The position numbers were made by a program, and so were the translations under genes. A stretch of 64,000 nt of DNA from an uncultured Porphyromonadaceae bacterium (GTDB lineage Bacteria > Bacteroidota > Bacteroidia > Bacteroidales > Muribaculaceae). This document shows, in pieces, positions 62,157 through 64,000 of this stretch. The first letter of the stretch is position 1. The number at the start of each line of letters is the position of its first letter. The notes under the pieces are model-generated. The model was not told the origin of the DNA. It did not search any database and saw nothing but the letters and a program-made list of their open reading frames with translations. The stretch is taken from positions 5,924 through 69,923 of the forward strand of contig URQP01000002.1 of NCBI GenBank assembly GCA_900550025.1, in the 5' to 3' direction.

Positions 62157-62498
62157 ATTATTCGTAGTTTAAGTTTAACATAGATCCTTTTTCCAGATCG
62201 AAATTTTCTCACAACGTCTTTTCAGTGTTACAAATTAATTCATAGAATCGTCATACAGCGGTTCTTCGAGCAAGAAAGCACAAGGCTTGAACCATTCACA
62301 AGCGGCACATTGTACCCATAATTTTATTATGGCAACAAAATTCGTTCTAATGAACGGACAAAATTACACGTTAAATATAAACAATCTTTTTTCTAATAGC
62401 AAGTTTTGACAAAAGATTTTCACAAAATATTTAATTTCAGCAAACATACGGCAAACATTGCCCGAAATAACGTGAATCAGAACTCGCGTCGAATACAA
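62157..62498. other. intergenic region, nothing firm
   Basis: This 342-nt AT-rich gap lies between the T9SS-type gene start and the phosphodiesterase gene's end. I found no convincing -7 box, hairpin terminator or small gene. A minus-strand frame around 62240-62370 carries four cysteines but lacks any usable start codon. Confidence 0.5.
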
Positions 62499-62999
62499 TC
62501 AACGCTGTTTGGCAAGCTCTATTATTTCAAGGTCGCGTATGTCGCTGCCGTCGATTTTCAGGCGGACAAGCGTGCGGACAGCCTGCCATCCGTAGACACC
62601 AGCCGCGCCGGGATTGATATGCAGCAACTGCAGCTGGCGGTCGTAAATCACTTTCAGAATATGGCTGTGACCGGCAACAAAAATTTTCGGGCGGCGTGTC
62701 TCCAGTCTGAATTTTATTCTGGGCGCATATTTCCCCGGATAGCCGCCTATATGGGTCATCATCACGCGGACATCCTCTGTTGTCCACTCCTGCATGGTAC
62801 CGAAACGCAGACGGAAACCTGCGCCGTCGATATTTCCGGCAACGGCACGCACGACCGGCGCTACCGATTCAAGGCGGTCGATTATCTCGTCGGAGCCAAT
62901 GTCGCCGGCATGCCAAATCTCGTCGCAACCGGCAAAATGCTCCGCATAGCGGTCGTCCCAATATCCGTGAGTATCCGATAGAATGCCTATTTTCTTCAT
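62499..62999 (-). CDS. YfcE/MJ0936-type metallophosphodiesterase
   Basis: A 166-residue calcineurin-like phosphoesterase. Metal-site motifs are ILSDTHGYWDD, WHAGDIGSDEI, AGNIDG, MMTHIGGYPG and AGHSHI, all canonical. The family hydrolyses phosphodiesters, sometimes cyclic nucleotides; the natural substrate is unknown. It starts 7 nt after the DUF3316 gene, so the two are likely cotranscribed. Confidence 0.93.
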   Translation of the reverse strand: MKKIGILSDTHGYWDDRYAEHFAGCDEIWHAGDIGSDEIIDRLESVAPVVRAVAGNIDGAGFRLRFGTMQEWTTEDVRVMMTHIGGYPGKYAPRIKFRLETRRPKIFVAGHSHILKVIYDRQLQLLHINPGAAGVYGWQAVRTLVRLKIDGSDIRDLEIIELAKQR

Positions 63000-63006
63000 A
63001 ACCGTT

Positions 63007-63897
63007 TCAATATAATGCCTGAACCATCTTCGCTTTTGCAGGGATGCCCTTACGAAGATTGACCCGCAATGCCTCCCAAGCTATCCCGAACACAAAGCTA
63101 TGCACCGAATGGCGCACGCTGATATTGTTTTCCCAAACCGTGGTAAACTCATTGCGGTAACCCAACCGCAACGATGCCGTCCCGATGTGCAAATCCACGG
63201 TCACCATATTATCCATATCGAAACGGTTTTTCCACCATCCGAAATTCACGGCATCTTTATAATTGCCCAAATACATCTCGAAAAACGACTGGTCGTAATC
63301 AGGCAGATAAAACGCTCCTAACACAGGAATCTCAGGCTGGTAGCGCGCCGTAACCGGCAGTTTGCCGATTTTAAACGAGTAGACAGCCATCCCTGTAACG
63401 CCCACATTAAAATATATCTGCGGAGAGCATACGTTGTTCGAATTGCGGGGGTCGTAGGTCACGCCGCCATTGAATCCGGCCACGCCTCCCGCATAGAAAT
63501 CCAATCCCGGCAACGGATGCGCGTCAAGTCTGCGCATCAGTCCATAGCCGACATCGGCAAGCAAAGTGTGCCGAGTATTATTTCCTGAAAGATTCTGGAT
63601 ATTATCGTATGATATGGCAGCTTCTACCCGGCCTATCCATTTCTCCGGAGAGAATTTCGCCGCCCGCACGAACTCCGTGCGTATTTCCATCCGCTTGCCT
63701 TCATACCATAATTGGCTAAGGTAAGTATCGGCACTCCTGTTCTTTCCGAAATTAAACATCACGGAAATATCGGCCGGACGCGACACGGCAGAATCGGCAG
63801 GCTCAGAAGCATCCGCACCGACAGCAAACACGGCAACCATCACGACAACAACCACACGTATCAATCTGATGCCGCCCAACCCTTTAATCCAATTCAT
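63007..63897 (-). CDS. DUF3316 outer-membrane-associated protein
   Basis: A 296-residue exported protein of the DUF3316 family, found in Bacteroidota, with a signal peptide (about 1-30, ending VGADA). The mature part is beta-rich with aromatic strands (YSFKIGKLPVTARYQPE, NFGWWKNRFDMDNMVTVDLH) like an outer-membrane barrel. Function is unknown. ATG at 63897 is chosen as it opens the signal peptide; an in-frame ATG lies 16 codons upstream. Its beginning overlaps the end of the upstream gene by 14 nt. Confidence 0.85.
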   Translation of the reverse strand: MNWIKGLGGIRLIRVVVVVMVAVFAVGADASEPADSAVSRPADISVMFNFGKNRSADTYLSQLWYEGKRMEIRTEFVRAAKFSPEKWIGRVEAAISYDNIQNLSGNNTRHTLLADVGYGLMRRLDAHPLPGLDFYAGGVAGFNGGVTYDPRNSNNVCSPQIYFNVGVTGMAVYSFKIGKLPVTARYQPEIPVLGAFYLPDYDQSFFEMYLGNYKDAVNFGWWKNRFDMDNMVTVDLHIGTASLRLGYRNEFTTVWENNISVRHSVHSFVFGIAWEALRVNLRKGIPAKAKMVQALY

Positions 63898-64000
63898 CCG
63901 TATCAAAGAGACGCATCTGCCCTGTAAGCTCATCGCGCACATCATTCTGGTTAATTACATCATCGGTCTCAACCGTGTCAGCGTCAATGTCGACCGGCGG
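63884..64000 (-). CDS. C-terminal end of an unidentified gene, cut by window edge
   Basis: The minus strand reads without a stop from the right edge to TAA at 63886-63884, giving 38 residues ending TGQMRLFDTDELD. It is acidic and probably a flexible tail, so the parent protein cannot be named. It overlaps the DUF3316 gene by 14 nt, which supports real coding and translational coupling. Confidence 0.65.
   Translation of the reverse strand, partial: PPVDIDADTVETDDVINQNDVRDELTGQMRLFDTDELD

Noticed and set aside
62240-62370. Minus-strand frame with several cysteines (reading WVQCAACEWFKPC)
   Set aside because: No ATG, GTG or TTG starts it before an upstream stop codon; possibly a fragment but not supportable.
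1-64000. tRNA, rRNA, CRISPR arrays, prophage or integrase genes
   Set aside because: I looked for T-loop-like sequences, regularly spaced direct repeats and phage or recombinase proteins and saw none.

Overview
The window is chromosomal core sequence from a member of the Bacteroidales (phylum Bacteroidota), probably Muribaculaceae or a close relative. The order is well supported. It carries type III glutamine synthetase, an RprXY-like two-component system, a six-gene Na+-NQR operon, an ExbB-ExbD-ExbD-TonB operon, Bacteroidota-only families (DUF4290, DUF4292, DUF5106, DUF3316), proteins with type IX secretion-like C-terminal domains, and many promoters with the Bacteroidales -7 box TAnnTTTG instead of a TATAAT box. 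The family assignment is a guess from overall gene content. I see no rRNA, tRNA, CRISPR array, prophage or intact insertion sequence.

Layout. 1-4074: a truncated TonB-dependent receptor and an RprY/RprX-like regulator-kinase pair. 4387-9085: proS, an OmpA-like protein, a small acidic protein, rimM, DUF4290 and tsaB, all on the minus strand. 9277-10568: a LysE-type exporter and a CBM9-like protein on the plus strand, followed by a 293-bp MITE-like element full of palindromes. 10953-26405: a long minus-strand stretch holding a T9SS-type protein, an envelope cluster (dut, TPR, DUF4292, EnvC-like, FemAB-like, Wzx-like), an acyl-CoA ligase, kdsA, rsmE, nucleoside transporter, bifunctional nuclease, mnmA, DoxX and DUF5106. 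26587-37685: mostly plus strand, with a zeta-toxin-like kinase and small partner, a TIGR02757 protein, glnN, a PurF-like enzyme, gdhA, a glycosyltransferase and an alpha-amylase; rpoZ-like and bamD lie opposite. 37751-43592: nqrABCDEF. 43957-47182: exbB-exbD-exbD-tonB. 47258-59548: minus strand, with a small secreted protein, a nucleoside phosphorylase pair, glycerate kinase, trxB, lolA, ftsK, trkH, trkA, dxs and an easily missed 59-residue membrane protein at the operon head. 59660-64000: a thioesterase and dprA (plus), then a T9SS-type protein, a phosphodiesterase, DUF3316 and the tail of one more gene (minus).

The genes combine into a few themes. Ammonia assimilation (GSIII, GDH) sits beside a glutamine-consuming PurF-like enzyme. 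Envelope biogenesis is represented by BamD, LolA, KdsA, EnvC-like, Wzx-like and OmpA-like proteins. Sodium and proton energetics are represented by Na+-NQR, TrkAH and the TonB motor. 

The least explained features are non-coding. An extended promoter-palindrome repeat recurs at several divergent or gene-start positions, with two copies 50 kb apart identical at 48 of 54 positions. A MITE-like element lies at 10597-10889. A structured RNA-like segment with mutually exclusive stems lies upstream of a small secreted protein. A terminator-like hairpin ends three bases before the receptor start codon. The zeta-like kinase with its overlapping 62-residue partner, translationally linked to a TTG-started gene, is the best candidate for a little-described protein system.
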